The notes beneath the pieces are model-generated. The model was given only the letters and a program-made list of their open reading frames with translations, was not told the origin of the DNA and made no database searches. This document shows, one piece after another, positions 36,697-47,838 of a DNA stretch of 64,000 bases (within the stretch, counting starts at the first letter, position 1; every line of letters starts with the position of its first letter). Source of the DNA: Adiantum capillus-veneris. Its lineage: Eukaryota > Streptophyta > Polypodiopsida > Polypodiales > Pteridaceae. The DNA is taken from NCBI GenBank assembly GCA_014529385.2, contig CM043945.1:95520112-95584111 (forward strand), written 5' to 3'. Position numbers and translations under genes: made by a program.

Positions 36697-37299
36697 ATGG
36701 CCAAGTCTGCAGCGAGAGCCCCTCGCAACAAGGAGTTAGTGCGTAGCGTTGGGCGCCTTTCACGATCGCGTGTCTACCACAAGCGCGGCCTTTGGGCAAT
36801 CAAGGCCAAGCATGGTGGATACTTTCCGACCCATGCCAAGAAGGAGGTGGCCGCCCCAGCTGCTGCAAAGGCACCCAAGTTCTACCCAGCAGACGATGTG
36901 CCAAAGCCTCTGTGCAACAGGCGGGCAATCAAGAAGACCAAGATCAGGGCCAGCATTACCCCAGGAACAGTGCTCATCTTATTGGCTGGTCACTTCACGG
37001 GCAAGCGTGTTGTCTTCTTGAAGCAGCTAGATTCTGGCTTGCTACTGGTTACAGGCCCTTTCAAACTGAATGGAGAGGACTCAAAGTTTGTGCGAGCTGA
37101 AGAAGAAGGGAATGGCCGTTTGACCACAACAAGTGCCCACACGTATAACAACACGCAGCAATTGCATGTGGGTTTGTTTGGTACAGTATCACCCAGGAGG
37201 GTCATGAACAGTCAAGCTGCAAGCTGTCTTTCGCACACACCGCCGGCTGCAAAGTGGGAGGATGAAAATTCAAACAACACTTTGGATTCAATGAGTTAG
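36697..37299 (+). CDS. Chimeric ORF: N-terminal 126 residues of ribosomal protein eL6 plus unrelated tail
   Basis: The eL6 protein (old name L6) belongs to the cytosolic large ribosomal subunit. Residues about 10-126 match plant eL6 closely: [44 protein letters not shown] and [16 protein letters not shown] are all present in one uninterrupted frame. Similarity stops sharply after GPFKLNG. The next 74 residues ([14 protein letters not shown] onward, ending NTLDSMS) are unlike the rest of eL6 and have no family I recognise. No GT donor exists at the junction, so this is a genomic fusion, not an exon edge. Only about half of eL6 is retained, so ribosomal function is unlikely. The lack of introns over 126 codons suggests an mRNA source. 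ATG context and frame are intact; expression is unknown. The true eL6 gene must be elsewhere. Confidence 0.8.
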   Translation: MAKSAARAPRNKELVRSVGRLSRSRVYHKRGLWAIKAKHGGYFPTHAKKEVAAPAAAKAPKFYPADDVPKPLCNRRAIKKTKIRASITPGTVLILLAGHFTGKRVVFLKQLDSGLLLVTGPFKLNGEDSKFVRAEEEGNGRLTTTSAHTYNNTQQLHVGLFGTVSPRRVMNSQAASCLSHTPPAAKWEDENSNNTLDSMS

Positions 37300-37959
37300 A
37301 AGCAAGCCATCATTTCCAATGGGGCCAGCAATCAAGGGTTCACTGTCCTACACTTGCCTTCTAGAAACATACGAGTCAATCACAACAAAGCAGTGGCGAG
37401 ATTTTTGATGCATCTTAATTTTCGCAAGTGTTTTATTCAACAAGTCAAAAGCCCAGCAGAGTTTTTCAAAGCCACATCTACACTTGTTGTTTCAGTTTCC
37501 GCATATAGGTCGACAATGCCACTTCGTTAGCTGTTCTGCATTTTAATCAAGCATGTAGTTCTTTTTCAATAAACAACACCACACCCACACCAAACTCTGA
37601 AGTGGATTGGAGATTGTATGTCGTAGTCATTCCTTGTTTAGCCATTCGCATTGGGATAGCGACCTAGTGCGTTGCCTATGTCGAGAGATTTTCTTGTTGA
37701 GTCCTCAGTTTGTCCTTCCTCGTTTCGTCCATTACATCGGGATAGTGACCTGATGTTTGCATGAGCAAAATGTATGAGTTCCATGCCTTGATGTCGGCAT
37801 GATGACGAGTCTAGCCCCCAAGCTCAGTCCTTTAGCCTTGAAGCCGTTGTATGATCACTCCCCCCGGATGAGGCGTTGGAGTTGATCCCTTTGTGTCGAG
37901 TCCTTTCTCAGCCCAAAACTTTAAAAAGATGTCCATCTTTTTCTCCCTAAAGGGGGAGG

Positions 37960-38102
37960 TGTCGTGTGTGGTCGTGCAGGTAGATTCCGGCCACCTAGTG
38001 TGGTCGGACACATTATGGTTGTAACCACTTGATGGTAATATAAGGAAGTGCCGGAAGAGAGAGAGGCACACTTAGTTTGGTCTTATTCCCATGTACATCA
38101 CA
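37960..38102 (+). repeat. 3' LTR of the TRIM-like element
   Basis: 143 bases, about three differences from the 5' copy, preceded by the AAAGGGGGAGG tract. Confidence 0.9.
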
Positions 38103-38504
38103 ATATATGTGGTTGGGTTTTGCTATTATTGCAGGTGGCCTTTTTATCTTCAACACCTTTTGGTTGTATCCTCCACATAGGTGGGCCACCTTAGGAGTGC
38201 TTTCACACCCTTTTGCTTGTGGTCCCTCCCTAGGAGTTGGTCCCCCGCTGTTGCTTGCCCTCTTCTCCATCTAGCCTTATATTGCTTTTTTGTGGTGCAT
38301 GCCATGGAGTCTGACGCTTTACCTATGCAGGAGGACATCATAATTTTTTTGCATATGCTTGCAGCTAGGAAACCACCACTTTGTGATGGGGTTGTGCCAA
38401 TTGAAGAAGGGGAAGGATTGGAGCCGTGCACATCGATTGTGGACATAAAGGCAGGAGAAGCCTTGAATAAGGGCCCGAGTTAAGGGGATGATAAAGCACG
38501 GCCA

Positions 38505-39585
38505 TTGGAGGAGTCCCCCTTGGGTAAAGGAAAGCAAAAATTGATTGACAAATTGGCAAAAGGCATCAATTTCGAGGTGGACGCTCGGGGCAGGGGATCC
38601 TCGATCTACATGATAAGTAGCAAGGTGGGTGCCGGTGCAACATCCCTCAGACCATGCATCTCTTTTGCTAGCATTCTGAAGGGTCATATCCCTATGGACA
38701 TTGACTCCATTAAAACCGTTGAGGCAACATGTGTTGAAGACCAGGAAAAGTTGTAAAGTATTAATGCTCGTCTCAAAAAGGAACTCAAAGAAGTGAATAG
38801 GCAGATAGAGGCCGGTCCCAACAAAAACAAAAGAACTAGCTCACAAGAAAATAGTAGGGGGCTTCTCGAAGATGGGTTTGCAGATCGAGCATATAGTTCT
38901 CTAAAGAAGGCTCTGCCGCAGCAGGTGGAGGTGGCGAGGTGATCACTGTGGCGATTCCGCCTACACCCATCAAAAAGCAATTAGCCATGCAAGCTAAGCT
39001 CACACTTGTGTTTGGCTTTAATGGGAGAGTTCCAAATAGATATGAGATAATTCAATGGATTCAGGGTCCACAAATCCTTGGGCATGGTGGAGTAGTCGAA
39101 AATACTACCTTGCGAAGGGCTTCTACTTAGTTAGGTTCAAGGAGGACTCCGACGTTTCGAAGATTCTGGAGAAGGATCCCCTACTGTTCAATAGGACAAT
39201 TGTCTGTGTCGTACCCTAGGAACCAACTTTTGATTCGATCGAATCCCTCCAGGGGATTCATGCAGTTTGGGTCGAGTTCGCGAGGTTTCCGAGCTAGCTC
39301 TGGGATAATATCAAGTTGCTGGCCAGTCAGTTGGACACCCACCTATTTGTCCACAACAAGAGGGGTCTAGGCAGATCCTCTAATAGGGTTTGCATAGGGT
39401 GGAATATATCTAAGACCCCACCAAAGAGCATGGTGATCAATGTGGGAGTTGGGTTACTTACCATTCCGCTCAATTTCGAAACATACTTTTGGGCTTGCTA
39501 CAAGTGCACCAAATTTGGGCACTTTGCAAAGGACTGCGCCATGAAGGTTAAAAAAAATACCAATCCCATAGTACATGACTCTTGA
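38505..39585 (+). pseudogene. LINE ORF1 relic (nucleic-acid-binding, zinc knuckle)
   Basis: ORF1 of plant LINEs binds the element RNA. The frame 39124-39585 has the DUF4283-type core (FYLVRFKED, WVEFARFP, GLGRSSNRVCIGW) and an intact zinc knuckle CYKCTKFGHFAKDC (CX2CX4HX4C) near its end. Two in-frame TAG stops occur before 39316, the first in place of Trp. The 5' part (38505-38756) is a separate open piece with basic and acidic patches. Decayed. Confidence 0.7.
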
Positions 39586-40123
39586 TCAAGAGGCGGCATT
39601 TAGAACACTACCAAGGGAACAACTGAGATGGGGAGCGAGGAGCTCATGAGGAACAGTTACATATTTGCAAAGGGACAAGAGCAGGGGAGGAAAAAGAGGC
39701 TATGGTCTGTGACAAGGAGGCCACCAAACTACAAGAGAAGATTGTGGAGAAACAGAGCTTCACAATGAATATCCCACAAAGGCTACACTATGAGAATTCC
39801 CTTGTTTTTACTACCTATTCACATAAGCCTCTGACTGTAACAACTTCGTCAACTATGCAAACCCCAGGTCTAAAAAGGGTCAAAAGGGTGAAAGTAGTGG
39901 CCAGAGAGACTAGGACGCTAGAGGGTATTGGAGGCTTGAAAGGGAAAGGCTTCTCTCCCCCCCTCGGTCAACTTAAAAGCGGAGATTGTTTCAGCCCACT
40001 TCACAACCCCTTTGATGTACTTCAAGAAAAAAAATCCCCTGATCGAGGTAATCCTCCGGGTCAGGGACTGGGAGGCTGGCGGAAGTTTGAGGAATTCGTC
40101 CCGCTCTCCCAACAATGATGGAA

Positions 40124-41100
40124 AATTCTAGCTATTGAACCATGGAACGTAAAAGGTTTAAAGACCCAGAAGAAGCACACCCTCTTTCAAGAGGAAGTTA
40201 GAAAGGATAAGGAAGCTAATTGTTGGGCCATCCAAGAACATCATCTGGATTCTCGCAGTAAAAGAAAACACGCATTGGGGAAGAAGTTGGTATTCTATGG
40301 AGAGGGAGTGGACGGGTTCAATGGCATTCTCTCTATTGTGGACAAGGACCTGGAGCCCAAAGTGGTCCTTTTCATCCCTCTGGGAGAGTCTTAGGAGTGA
40401 GAGTAACGTGGGTAGGTCAACATATCACCATAGTAAACATATAGGCATGCAATGCCAAGGATAGAGCCAAATTGTGGGTGCACCTTAGGGATTCCCCTAT
40501 TGAAGGAGAGTGGCTTCTGATAGATGACTTTAATATGGTGGAAAAGAACAAGGACAAAATAGAATCATCCAATCTGTTGGCAGGTTTTGGAAAAACCAAA
40601 TATTGGGTCTCTGTGAGAAATGGACTATGATGTACGTGTGCGAGGTCGGACCTTGGAGCAGCACGCATGGATTCACATACGCAAGCCTTCAGTATGCCTA
40701 CACGGCTTCTCGGCTTGGCATATGTTACTGCTCTCACCAAGCTGACTAGATCCCACCACTACTTGAGATGAAGGTGCTGCCAACAAAGAGTGTGTCGGAC
40801 CATCTTCCTTTAACATGAAACTCGATAAAGTTAAAGGGGAGGGGTAGGCCCCTAGAGGGCGTAAGAAGTTGCTGGTTTCTGGGGCACACCTGTTCAAATA
40901 TCCTCTGTTTAGAAGGCTTACTAAGAAATCTTTGAGTAAACTCAATATAAATATTACTTTAGTAAAACTAAAGCTTGGGAACTCTTTTCTCGAAGCATAT
41001 AGAAAGCGATCAAAAGTTCAGGCCCTTGAATGAATAAGGCCCGGGAAGAGCATTAGAAGCAGCTCAAAGAGGAGGTTGCTCGGCTAACTTCCAAAAAAGC
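40124..41100 (+). pseudogene. LINE ORF2 endonuclease relic
   Basis: The apurinic-like endonuclease nicks target DNA for LINE insertion. The frame beginning near 40124 shows PWNVKGL, then CWAIQEHH (catalytic Glu region) and, after frame breaks, DDFNMVE at about 40522 where GDFN is usual. Stops begin at about 40393. The following segment to 41100 keeps only scattered coding traces (LFKYPLFRRL). Most of the reverse transcriptase that should follow is missing. Confidence 0.65.
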
Positions 41101-41876
41101 TAAAAGATACAGGGAAAAATGAGAAGGTGGGAGTATGTGTTGCTTCCATTCTTGAGTCGGGTCAAAGTGATCAATTCATTTATGCTTCCTTATATTGCCT
41201 TCATCAGCCCGCTCCTCAAAATAGCCAAATGTAAATGGAAGGAATTTTTGAGAACTATTAAAGAATCTTATGGAGGAACAACACTAAATCCTCGCTGCCA
41301 TGGCAATGGGCAAAGTGGGACATCATCGCTCTTGATTGGTGTTACAAGGTGGCCTTGGGATTCTCAACCCAGCTGTGCATGTTGAATTTGTGGTCTCAAT
41401 AGCAAAACAAGACTAGTCTTGGGCTATCAAGACCAAGGATATGATAGACAAGGCAAAACTTGGCTCTAAAGGTGGTCAGTGGAAAGGGATCGAGGTGCAC
41501 GACAAACTATTAGCCCCAAGTTGGTCTAGCTTGAGACTCGGTGGCATCACGAAAGAGCTGGTATGAAAGTGCAATAGAGAAACTAGGGTACTATAATGGG
41601 GTGAATTAACCAAATACTTCCAAAACTCCCTCTCACACTGATCCCCTTGGCTGTGTAAAGGTGATGGTGTAATCTTGAACTCTTATTGGAGAGAATTGCA
41701 AGAAGGGTGAACAATAAAGGACTCCAACGATTCGTCAACTTTTGGGATATAAACAGCAAGGACTGGAAATCCTCTGACGACCTAACTGCCAAGTTTCAAC
41801 TCGATGGCACTGAGAAGCTACTTGTCAGTAGAGTTGTAGAAGTTATGGGCAATATTATGATGCCGATATGGGATTC
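41101..41876 (+). pseudogene. LINE ORF2 C-terminal region, part 1 (split by copia-2)
   Basis: After a deletion of the polymerase core, 41119-41230 resumes in what looks like the region following LINE reverse transcriptase (FLSRVKVINSFMLPYIAF). 41686-41876 reads RRVNNKGLQRFVNFWDI. It is cut at 41876 by the copia-2 insertion and continues at 47414. Confidence 0.55.
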
Positions 41877-42068
41877 TGTTGGGGTATAAAGCCCAATGTG
41901 GTCGCCCAGGTAAGTGGGTGGGCCGCCAGGTATGTACACATATTCTTTTGTAAAAACCTAATAAGAACTAACTATGCTCTACACATTACAGTAGAGCGTG
42001 TTCACCATATCATCGTGCTCTTCTTCTCGCACTCTCTCTTGCGTCGCACTTCTGCTCGTACTCCTTCA
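41877..42068 (+). repeat. 5' LTR of copia-2
   Basis: 192 bases. Its first 25 bases resemble the start of the copia-3 LTR at 62141 (TGTTGGG, AAAGCCCAA, TGG), so the two belong to one family or close families. Confidence 0.95.
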
Positions 42069-43166
42069 ACTGGTATCAGAGCTCAGATCGAGGCTCGGGG
42101 CAGCACTGCAGGAGGCTAGAGTCACCAGCTCAGATTGGAGTGAAATTCGACAGGCGAAGACACGGCCCCAAATCTTGTGGGTCAGTCCGTAGGGCTTGGT
42201 GTGCTCAGAATTTCATTCTGAGGACATCTCGGTCACCGTTCGGCTTCGACAAAGTTCTGCGCAGGCCATTTTTGACTACGTGGTCTCAGTGGGTGCAGAT
42301 CCGACTTTGTAAATTTGGGGTTTTCGGCCTACGACTGCAGGTGCTGAGGATATCCGCACTCCCAGAGTGCTGATTTGTGGCTGTCTACACATCGAAGGAC
42401 GGCTCACAGTTCTTGGAGGCGTGTCACATACGACACGGGCGCATCTACACACAGACTGTAGGCGACATCCACTAGTTCATCAGGTAGCTTGTGCTTGTTG
42501 CTTGATATTCCAGATTTCATCCTGACATTGCATGTACTTCCACATGGGATGTATTGTCAGAGATGATGTATGTCTGTTGAGGGTTTGCTGGCTGTGAGTC
42601 ACGCAGCAAACAACCGCTGCAGCGGTTACAACATATAGTGGGAAATTTGTGGATGTATGACTTTGTGGGAAGTCTATGTACTGTCAGATTTACTGCAGCC
42701 TTTGTTGAGGGTCGAGTGAGGTTTTATTGAGCTGGGGGATTCTCGAATGTTGAGATCCTTTCGGTGATACAGGTCTTGGAGCGATCCCTCGAGCACCCTT
42801 AGATAGGCAGCTAGGATGTATTGACTGTGAGTTAGACAGTTGGGATTGCATCTTTGCTTTACTGCTGTTGAGGCATTGTCGCAGTCTATGCTTACAGGAC
42901 AGTGACAGGATAGTGAGAGACAGTACAGGTGCATGACAGGTTTACCCGCAGCTTACAGTGTCAGAGAGACAGTGTTTTTTGAGCTGTTTTTGGTCTGTTT
43001 TTTGAGTACACCAGAGCCATTTTACAAAGGAGACTCTGCCAAAATTTATACAGAATCTGAAGCTTTCTTGGTTCATTTGACAGGTTGATATTGGTTCAGA
43101 CGTCAGTTTACAAGGGAAACTCTGCCGAATTTTTCCCAGGAAAGTAAACCATTGTGAAGCGTAGCT
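42069..43166 (+). promoter_or_regulatory. copia-2 primer site and long untranslated leader
   Basis: The primer site starts at 42071. The leader contains the perfect 16-base palindrome AACCGCTGCAGCGGTT (42612-42627) after GTGAGTCACGCAGCA, and a motif TTTACAA-GGARACTCTGCC near 43020 and 43107. The same features occur in the copia-3 leader. These are the kind of signals expected for RNA dimerisation or packaging, but that role is inference. Confidence 0.6.
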
Positions 43167-44114
43167 ATGGCTGGATCACAAGACACTGCTCTTTACAATA
43201 TCAAGAAGCTAGATAGAACCAATTTTCCATTGTGGAAGAAGCAGATTTGACACGTGTTGGTACAAAAGAAGCAGATAAAACCTATAAATCTCAAGGGGAT
43301 AAAACCAGAAGATATGGACGAAGATGAATGGAGCGAAATGGATGAATTGGCACTTTCTACCATTATGCTGACTTTGGCAGAAAGCGTTTACTTCAATGTA
43401 GCAGACGAGATGTCGGCTTATCAAGCATGGTTAAAGATGAGTGATCTTTATGAGAAGAAGAGTGCAGCTTCACAGGTATACTGGCTTAAGAAGCTTGTTG
43501 ACTTGAAGATGAAAGAAGGGACACCTATGTCCAATCATCTGAATGAATTCAACACAATCTATAGTCAGTTGTCAGCTCAAGGTGTCAAGTTTGATGAACC
43601 TGTTAGAGCTATGTTCCTGTTGATCACATTGCCGGAAAGTTGGGACACTTTTCGCACAGCTTTGAGTAATTCTGCACCTCCAGATGGTTCGAACATAGCA
43701 GGTGTAGAAGGAAGTCTGATTACTGAAGAAACCAATAGAAAGACAATGGACAAAGGCAAAGGAACAACCTTAGTTGTCAGGGGAAGGACCAAAGAAAAGT
43801 ACAAAGGTGGAAAGAGGAATCAGTCTCGTAGCAAGTCCCGCAGTGCTAAAGGCAAGAGTGACATAGAATGCTACCATTGTGGCAAGAAGGGTCACATGAA
43901 AAGAGACTGCAGAGAATGGAAAGCAGAAAAAGGCAAAGAGAAAGCTGAAGACCATGGTGAGAAGAACAAGTCCTCAGTGAAGATTCAAGAAATAAATGTG
44001 ACAAACACTGTTGCAGAGGATGACAGTCTAGTGTCAGGAGACATCTACTTCTTGAAGAATACAATGGACTCAGCTCTTCTTATAGAATCTGATGGAAATG
44101 CACTGAGTGACTAG
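43167..44114 (+). pseudogene. gag: copia-2 gag (one internal stop)
   Basis: Particle protein. ATG at 43167 (MAGSQDTALYNIKKLD). An in-frame TGA at 43248-43250 replaces the Trp seen at the same place in copia-3 (KKQIW). The rest is open to TAG at 44112, with gag motifs (MSNHLNEFNTIYSQL, LPESWDTFRTALS) and an intact zinc knuckle CYHCGKKGHMKRDC. The terminal TAG precedes IIDSGAS and again stands where a Trp is usual, so gag and pol were probably one frame. Confidence 0.9.
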
Positions 44115-45135
44115 ATTATAGACTCAGGGGCATCACTTCATGTGTCTCCAAACAAGAAGTGGTTTACCTCTTATGTGACCACTAAAGATCATGTTCGGCT
44201 AGGCAATGGGCAGACATGTGAGATCTTAGGTGTTGGAGATGTTCAATTGAAGTTTCAGAATGGCTCTTCTTTCACGCTGAAGAATGTGAGACATGTTCCC
44301 GCAATTACAAAGAGCTTGATCAGCACAGGTTTACTTGATGATGCTGGCTACGTCACCATTTTTGGACAGAACATGTGGAAGATATCCAAGGGTTCTATGA
44401 CAGTAGCACATGGAGTAAAGTCTGGAGGACTTTACATGATTTATGTATCAAATGTCTCTAAAAATGTAATCAATGTAACCGAGCAGCCGAACGTTTCTTT
44501 GTGGCATAGCCGGTTAGGACATATGTCCAAGAAGGGAATGGAAATCTTGTCTCGTTCTGGTTATTTGCCTGGATTTTCATTTAATGATTTTGAATTCTGT
44601 GAACATTGTCTGTATGGTAAGCAAACACAGCAGCCACATAAGCATAGAAGCAGTAGAAGAGATACACAGTTGGCACTTGTTCATAGTGATTTGTGTGGAC
44701 CTATGCCTAACCTATCTCTAGGGGGAGCTTCTTACTTTATGACATTTATAGATGATTACTCGAGGAAAGTATGGGTTTACTTTCTCAAGCACAAGGATGA
44801 AGTGTTTAGTGTTTTCAAAACGTTTGTGACACTTGTGGAGAATCAAAGTGGCAAGAAGCTTAAATGATTACGCACTGACAATGGTGGAGAGTATGTTTCA
44901 AAGGCCTTTCAGGACTTTTGTGAGTCAAAAGGTATAAAACGTGAACTTATTGCTCCTTACAATCCTCCTCAAAATAGTGTTGCTGAGAGGATGAATAGGA
45001 CCATACAAGAGAAGGTCAGAAGTATGTTGTCTAATGCACAACTGCCAAATGGGTTTTGGGCTGAAGCTGTATCAACAGCTGTTCATCTTGTAAATAGATC
45101 TCCTAGCAAGGTTTTGCAGAAGGATTATGGTCAGG
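44115..45135 (+). pseudogene. pol: copia-2 protease and integrase core (one stop)
   Basis: IIDSGASLHVSP gives the protease active site. The GAG-pre-integrase region has WHSRLGHMSKKGM and CEHCLYGKQ. The integrase core shows Asp (LVHSDLCGP), Asp (LRTDNGGEY) and Glu (QNSVAERMNRT), the D,D35E triad. One TGA (44865-44867) lies just before LRTDN. A frameshift or small deletion near 45135 separates it from the next part. Confidence 0.9.
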
Positions 45136-45139
45136 CAAA

Positions 45140-47113
45140 ATGCCCTTATACAAGCATCTCAGAGTCTTTGGCTGTGAGGCATATACTCATGTTCCAAAGG
45201 AATTTAGGAACAAACTTGAGCCAAAGAGTAGAAAGTGCATCTTTCTAGGCTATGGTAATTCTGGTGAGATGGGGTACAGACTTTGGGATCCCAAATCCAG
45301 AAAGGTTGTCCGCAGCAATGATGTTCACTTTAATGAATCCAAATATCATTCTAAACCAGAGAGGGTTGAGGAGATTAGAAGAGTTGTCTTCCAAGAAGAT
45401 GGACCTGCACGTGCAAGACAAAATGTCAGGGCTCAAGAGGAGCAAGGACAGGATAGAGTGGAACCACAGGTTGTGGCTGAGCCTGAGCCACCTATTGTGT
45501 GTAGATCTGGACGTGTCACGCGACCTCCTGATAGGTTTGTTCCATCTATGAACTATGTCATGTTGACTGATTGCAATGAGCCTTCATGTTACAAGGAAGC
45601 AGTGCAAATGAAGGACTCCGGGAATTGGCAATTCGCCATGCAGTCAGAGCTGACAGCTCTGCATAAAAACAAGACATGGAAGCTAGTTAAATTACCACAG
45701 GGCAAAAAGGCTCTACCTTGTAAATGGGTTTACAGGTATAAGATCACCGCTCATGATAGTCAGCCAAAGTACAAAGCAAGGCTTGTTGCCAAGGGCTTTA
45801 AGCAAGAACAAGGCATTGACTTTGATGAAGTCTTCTCTCCGGTGGTCAAGATGACTACATTGAGATGCTTTCTTGCATTGGTTGCCATATTAGATTTGGT
45901 GTTGCACCAAATGGATGTCAAGACAATGTTCTTGCATGGTGATTTAGATGTGGAAATTTACATGCAGCAGCCAGAAGGGTTTGTTGAGAAAGGCAAAGAT
46001 TGGGTATGCCAGTTGTTAAAGAGTCTTTATGGCTTAAAACAATCACCGAGGGCATGGTACCATAAATTCCACAAGTTTATGCTTTCTCAAGGCTACAAAC
46101 GTAGTGAGTTCGATCACTGTCTATATACAAAGAAGGCTAAGGATGGTAGTTGGCTGATCCTTATTTTGTATGTGGATGACATGTTGATTGCTGGCAAGCA
46201 CTTGGAAGAAATTTCAGCTTTGAAGTCAAAGATGGCAAAATTGTTTGACATGAAAGACATGGGTGAGGCAAGTCATATACTTGGTATGTGCATTGAGAGA
46301 GACAGATCAAAGAAGTTGATTTGGTTATCTCAAACAGAGTATATTGACAAGGTTTTGCAACGTTTCAATATGGAGAAGGAAAAGGCACTGAGTGTTCCAT
46401 TGCCACCATATGTGAAACTTAGCAAACAAGATTGTCCTGTGTCTGAGGAAGAATGACATGAAATGGATAAGATTCCATATGCGTCTGCAGTGGGTAGTTT
46501 GATGTATGCAATGATTGCTACTCGCCCAGACATTGCATTTGGAGTGGGAGTAGTAAGTCGATACATGTCAAACCCAGGCAAGAAACATTGGGAGGCAGTG
46601 AAAGGAATATTGAGATACCTGAAAGCTACAAAGAGTATGCGTATATGCTATGGGAGTCAGGAGCTAAGTGTAAAGGGTTTTACAGACTCAGATTATGCAG
46701 GTGACTTAGACAACCGAAGGTCTACGTCAGGGTATGTCTTTACATTGGCTGGTGGAGCAGTATCATGGCGCTCTAGATTACAAGATTGTGTTACTCAGTC
46801 TACTACAGAGGCTGAATATGTTGCAGCATCAAAGGCATGCAAAGAATTAATTTGGCTTAATCGACTAGTAACAGATTTGGGAATCAAAGAAGAGATGCCT
46901 GTGTTATATTGTGATAGTCAAAGTGCTATACAATTGGCTGGCAATCCAGTTTATCACTCAAAGACAAAGCATGTGGATGTGAAGTATCATTTCATCAGGG
47001 AAATGCTCGAGGATAAGCAACTTCAGCTTGTCAAAGTTCACACCACAGAAAATCCTGCTGATCTACTTACAAAAGGACTTCCCTCAGAGAGCTTTGCGCA
47101 TTTTCGCAAGTAG
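45140..47113 (+). pseudogene. pol: copia-2 integrase C-terminus, reverse transcriptase and RNase H (one stop)
   Basis: Open from 45140 to 46453, then TGA (46454-46456), then open in the same frame to 47113. Integrase C-terminal motif VFGCEAYTHVPKEFRNKL. RT motifs KARLVAKGFKQEQGIDF, MDVKTMFLHGDLDVEIYM, SLYGLKQSPRAWYHKF and the catalytic LYVDDMLIAG. RNase H motifs TTEAEYVAASKACKE, YCDSQSAIQLAGNP, KTKHVDVKYHFIREML and ADLLTKGL. All catalytic residues are kept, so only a single stop separates this half from integrity. Confidence 0.95.
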
Positions 47114-47216
47114 TAGGTGTAGGGTAGTACATCACTTCTCAACATCTCTTGTATATTAGCTTGTATAGTAGCTTCTCTCACACTTAAAGTACCACATTGG
47201 ACTTTAAGTGGGAGGT

Positions 47217-47408
47217 TGTTGGGGTATAAAGCCCAATGTGGTCGCCCAGGTAAGTGGGCGGGCCGCCAGGTATGTACACATATTCTTTTGTAAAAACCTA
47301 ATAAGAACTAACTATGCTCTACACATTACAGTAGAGCGAGTTCACCATATCGTCGTGCTCTTCTTCTCGCACTCTCTCTCACGTCGCACTTCCGCTCGTA
47401 CTCCTTCA
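47217..47408 (+). repeat. 3' LTR of copia-2
   Basis: 192 bases, TGTTGGGG...CTCCTTCA, followed by the GATTC target duplication. Confidence 0.95.
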
Positions 47409-47413
47409 GATTC

Positions 47414-47838
47414 TACTTTCGAGTGGAAAGCTTGGAAATGGCCCAAGAATTTCCTTTTTTTTAAAAAAACCACAAACCAAGGGCATTTACCAAGCTTTAT
47501 TGCACGAGGCTGATTGGTTTGACCCCTTGAACAAATAGTGGAAGATACAATGGTTGGAAGCTCGATGGGTTGAGGTCACAAAGAACATTTGGAATCTAAA
47601 GTGGCCTCAATTCATGAAGGTTTTTATGTGGAAGGTGTTGTGGGGGGCTCTTCCAACAGGTGTCAAAATTCAGGCATGTGGTATGGGGTCTGATAGATGT
47701 TCAGGGTGCAAATTGGGTATCGAAGACCTCGCCCACCTGTTTATAGAATGCCCACAAATTAGAGGCCTGGCAAGGAAGGTCTACAAATGGATACAAAGAT
47801 TGTGGAAGATAGGGTTCTTTAAGAAGGATCTATGCCTT
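47414..47838 (+). pseudogene. LINE ORF2 C-terminal zinc region (zf-RVT), part 2
   Basis: Continuation of the LINE after copia-2. 47554-47838 reads WNLKWPQFMKVFMWKVL, then a Cys/His cluster (CSGCKLGIEDLAHLFIECPQ), the zf-RVT pattern found at the end of plant LINE ORF2 and related proteins. It ends at the junction with the opposite-strand gypsy relic at about 47838. No poly(A) tail was found. Confidence 0.75.

Larger units (their letters stand above)
41877..47408 (+). mobile_element. Complete Ty1/copia retrotransposon (copia-2)
   Basis: A 5,532-base element: 5-bp target duplication GATTC (41872-41876 and 47409-47413); 192-base LTRs starting TGTTGGGG and ending CTCCTTCA with about six differences, five of them transitions; primer site TGGTATCAGAGC at 42071; a purine stretch AGTGGGAGGT before the 3' LTR. 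A 1.1-kb untranslated leader precedes gag. All copia domains are present in order in one reading line, broken by four in-frame stops and one frameshift. It is inserted in the LINE ORF2 relic. The low LTR divergence makes it younger than copia-1. Confidence 0.95.

Noticed and set aside
36697-37299. Functional ribosomal protein eL6 gene
   Set aside because: Only about the first half is present, it is fused to foreign sequence, and it sits between retroelement LTRs.
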